Source: Rhynchospora pubera
Taxonomy: Eukaryota > Streptophyta > Magnoliopsida > Poales > Cyperaceae
Reading direction: 5' to 3'
NCBI GenBank assembly: GCA_028095005.1
Contig: CM051461.1
Location: forward strand, 60,927,840 to 60,991,839
DNA length: 64,000 nucleotides
The notes under the pieces were generated by a model. It did no database searches. It was not told where the DNA came from and worked only from the letters and a program-made list of their open reading frames with translations. Positions 61,289 through 64,000 of the stretch are shown piece by piece; positions within the stretch are counted from its first letter, which is position 1, and each line of letters starts with the position of its first letter. Both the position numbers and the translations under genes were made by a program.

Positions 61289-61636
61289 ATGGGTCAGTCG
61301 AGCAACCTTACTATCAAAGAAGCTGTCCAATCCTTCAACCGCCTCCTCACTGCCAAGAATCCAGCATCATCCATCAATTACTTCAACTCTTTCTTTAAAG
61401 CCTTAACTCGTATTAAGAACTCAAACAACCATTCTGCAATTGTATTTTCCCTCTTCAACCGTTTGGGTTTGGCAAAAACTGATAGGGTATTACCTTCACC
61501 CGATATCTGCACCTATAGTATCTTTATCGACTACTGTAACCGAATAAATCAACCTAGACTTGGATTGATATTCTTTGGACGGTTTATTAAGGATGGCCAG
61601 AGAGCTAATGCTTCGCTCTTCACTCCATTACTCAAG

Positions 61637-62056
61637 GGTCTGTGCAAGAATGGAGAAATTGAGAAGGCAGAGGAACTGTTGCGCAACATGTTTTCTCAGG
61701 GACTTCAGCCTGATGTCGTGTCCTATAGTACTCTTATTAATGGTCTGTGTAAGAATGGAGAAATTGAGAAGGCAGAGGAACTGTTGCACCACATGTTTTC
61801 TCAGGGACCTCAACCTGATGTCGTGACCTATAATACTCTTATTGATGGTCTGTGCAAGAATGGAGAAACTGAGAAGGCAGAGGTACTGTTGCGTGACATG
61901 TTTTCTCAAGGACCTCAACCTAATGTTGTGACCTATATTACTCTTATTAATGGCCTGTGCAAGAATGGAGAAATTGAGAAGGCAGAGGAATTGTTGCGCC
62001 ACATGTTTTCTCAAGGACTTCAACCTGATGTCTTGACTTGTACCATTCTCGTGGAT
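61637..62056 (+). repeat. Four near-identical 105-bp PPR units
   Basis: GGTCTGTGCAAGAATGGAGA recurs at 61637, 61742, 61847 and (GGCCTGTGC) 61952, exactly 105 bp (35 codons) apart. Only a few differences per unit are visible. The next motif at 62057 (GGGTTTTGC) is clearly diverged, so the four were homogenised or duplicated recently. Confidence 0.95.
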
Positions 62057-62234
62057 GGGTTTTGCAAGAAAGGGTTACTAGACAAGGCATTGGAAATGCT
62101 CGAGTACATGGTTTCCAAAGGAATTGAGCCCAATGTTGTGACTTATTATTCTGTCATGGATTCGCTATGCAAAAAAGGAGAAATCATAAAGGCATTGGTG
62201 TTGTTGCATATTATGAAATCTAGAGGTAAGGATC

Positions 62235-63647
62235 AGGTAGTGATTTTGACACTCCCTGTGTTGATAAAACACTCCTATATTTTTTTTAAAGACTAAAATA
62301 CCCTCTGTCAATTAGACAATTTAAAGTATTCAAGAAGTTGCCATAACAGATAAAATTGCCTAGCCGCCATTGAATACCACCGTATACAGAAAAAAAAACA
62401 CACAAATACTCGGAGAAAAATTGCGTTCCTGATTTTTACAAGTTTATCACAAGAGATATGAAACCTTTTCAATTTCTTTTAGTTTATGAAAGTATATAAC
62501 TTAGAAAAAAACCTATTTAGCGGGCTATAGAATTAGGATAAATATCTAGCCTTGGTAAATCTGTAGCAGAATTACGATAAACCTATTTAACGGCACATTG
62601 GCTATAGAATTAGAATTAGGTATGAAACATTTTCAATTTCTTTTTATTTAGTTTATTAGAGATTAATATGTAGCCTTGGTTTCAATTTAAAATATATATA
62701 TTTTTTTACTGCTAGCGATATAGATAGAATATATGGTTGCTTGTTAAGTTAATGATGCATGAAATATAATACCAGAATAAAAAAAATATTAGATGGGTCC
62801 AAACGTTGATACAAATATTGTAACAATTGCTTTCTTCTCTAGTGTTATTAAATCTTGTTAATTTTATTTATTTGCAGATGGATCCAAATAATGATGGTTC
62901 CTACAACAGCATCATATGATAGTTTTTATGAATGGATTAATTACGATATGTAATTCTGAAGTTTAGTTATTAGAAAAGATATTGGATAGTTATTGGATGT
63001 TTAAAAAAGTTTATTTTAAGATTATTTGTCTAATAGTACTCATTTAAGACCGCTAGTTAATTAAATGTTGGTTATTAGATAATGTGCTTTTGACTAATTA
63101 GATATTGGATTTGTCTTGTGCTTTTGACTTACAATGTTAAATTCTCGGACTAGTACCAGTAATTGATATCTCCCAATTGAGATCTCAAGAAGAATTTGTG
63201 TATTTAAGATGTGTGGAAATGTCTATTACTCGTGAACTTCCTTGTTATATATATGTGTAATATCTTATAATTATATAATTCATGTATTTATCTCTATTTA
63301 TATATCTTTAATACAAGGTCTTTTTATTGTATGTAGCATGTAATATACCAGTAGGTCTTTTTATTGTATATAGCACCAAAATTTATACATACTGTATGTG
63401 CTATATGATGAGAGAATTAATTGGTTGGACTAAGTCAACTCATATAAAATATTTTAAGTTAAACTTTGTTGAATCTGATTACGGTGCCGAAGAGAATAGA
63501 CAAGGCAAGTAAGAGAGCATGGTCCGCATGGACTAGAGAGAGAGAGCTCACGGCGTCAGGAATTAAATGCATGGAGTGTTTTAGCAAAGGGTATTTTAGT
63601 CATAAAGGAGTGTTTTATCAATAAAGGGAGTGTCAAAATCACTACCC
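62235..63647. mobile_element. 1413-bp TIR transposon in PPR copy 3, 9-bp duplication
   Basis: Left GGTAGTGATTTTGACACTCC, right read inward GGGTAGTGATTTTGACACTCC less one base. The inverted repeat continues with GATAAAACACTCCT and GACTAAAATACCCT, about 70 bp in all. Perfect 9-bp repeats GTAAGGATC flank it at 62226-62234 and 63648-63656, pointing to the Mutator superfamily. A 61-codon frame inside (63327-63512) has no known motif, so it is non-autonomous. Confidence 0.88.
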
Positions 63648-64000
63648 GTAAGGATCCTGATGTTGGTACCTGTAATATCCTTATTATGGGCATTGTAAGA
63701 TGAATGAAATAGAAAAGGCACAAAAGTTGGTGGATGAGATGGTTTCGAAAGGTATATTGTCTAATACTGTAACATGTAATATCATAGTTGATGCACTTTG
63801 CAAGAAGGGGGAAGCTGAAAAGTTGCTCGACTTGATGGTAAGGGAAGGCACAAAACCAGGTGTTGTGTCATATCAAGTTTTACTTATGGGTTGTACAAAT
63901 GAGGGCAATATTGATGGTGTGATGAATGTCCTGGATAGAATGCAACTCAACAATGAAGCACCAGAGTACGCGACTTACACTTCCTTGATTGTAGCATTTG

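Larger units (their letters stand above)
61289..64000 (+). pseudogene. Rf-like PPR gene, copy 3, split by a transposon and frameshifted
   Basis: Starts at the first ATG of its frame (MGQSSNLTIKEAVQSFNRLL) and carries P-class PPR motifs, four of them almost identical. Coding is broken at 62234 in MKSRGKD by a 1413-bp element (62235-63647) and resumes after the duplicated 9 bp at 63657. A single missing base near 63681-63687 (ATCCTTATTATGGG against ATCCTTATAGATGGG in copy 1) then shifts frame. At about 63810 the repeats jump from CKKGEA straight to EKLLDLMV, so two motifs present in copy 2 are deleted. The frame then reads GVVSYQVLLMGCTNEGNIDG and runs off the window. Retained N-terminal ORF: 61289-62296, ending in the element. 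It has the complete N-terminal domain that copy 1 lacks. Probably non-functional. Confidence 0.88.

Noticed and set aside
61628..62023. 131-codon minus frame with repeated blocks
   Set aside because: It is the antisense shadow of the four 105-bp PPR units.

Overview
This is a stretch of nuclear DNA from a flowering plant. It is AT-rich, its genes are split by GT-AG introns, and it carries plant families (family-1 beta-glucosidases, a plastid-polymerase-associated protein, an RNA-directed DNA methylation factor, Rf-like PPR genes) in a matrix of plant transposons. I cannot name the species. No LTR retrotransposon, rRNA, free-standing tRNA or CRISPR array was recognised.

Layout. 1-6 kb: the terminus of a CACTA transposon with a 40-bp minisatellite, a small hAT element, and a Helitron-like region holding a dead TIM8 exon. 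8.4-19.0 kb: two tandem minus-strand GH1 beta-glucosidase genes. Both reconstruct to open frames across all splice junctions (13 exons/500 aa and 11 exons/528 aa), and the second lacks two introns that the first retains. 19-32 kb: a transposon nest containing a fold-back element in a TA microsatellite, small hATs, a Mutator-like element with a 9-bp target duplication, and a 7.3-kb hAT-type element with a perfect 8-bp duplication. Inside that hAT sits a 5.66-kb Helitron, which carries a broken piece of a PDX3 (NAXE-domain) gene. 33-47 kb: two broken copies of an Rf-like PPR gene, separated by Helitron-rich DNA. 48-57 kb: two normal single-copy-type genes in divergent orientation, PAP8/pTAC6 (minus, 6 exons, 335 aa) and RDM4/DMS4 (plus, 10 exons, 326 aa). 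The latter has an Au-like SINE in an intron. 57.8-60.4 kb: another nest (hAT plus a long-TIR Mutator-like element). 61.3 kb to the end: a third PPR copy, split by a 1.4-kb TIR element with a 9-bp target duplication, which runs off the window.

Biologically, the likely working genes are the two secreted beta-glucosidases, PAP8 (plastid transcription/photomorphogenesis) and RDM4 (polymerase assembly and RNA-directed DNA methylation). All three PPR copies carry truncating lesions, so this looks like a decaying restorer-like PPR cluster. The window's main interest is its resolvable nesting history: several element boundaries can be fixed to the base from target duplications visible in the sequence.
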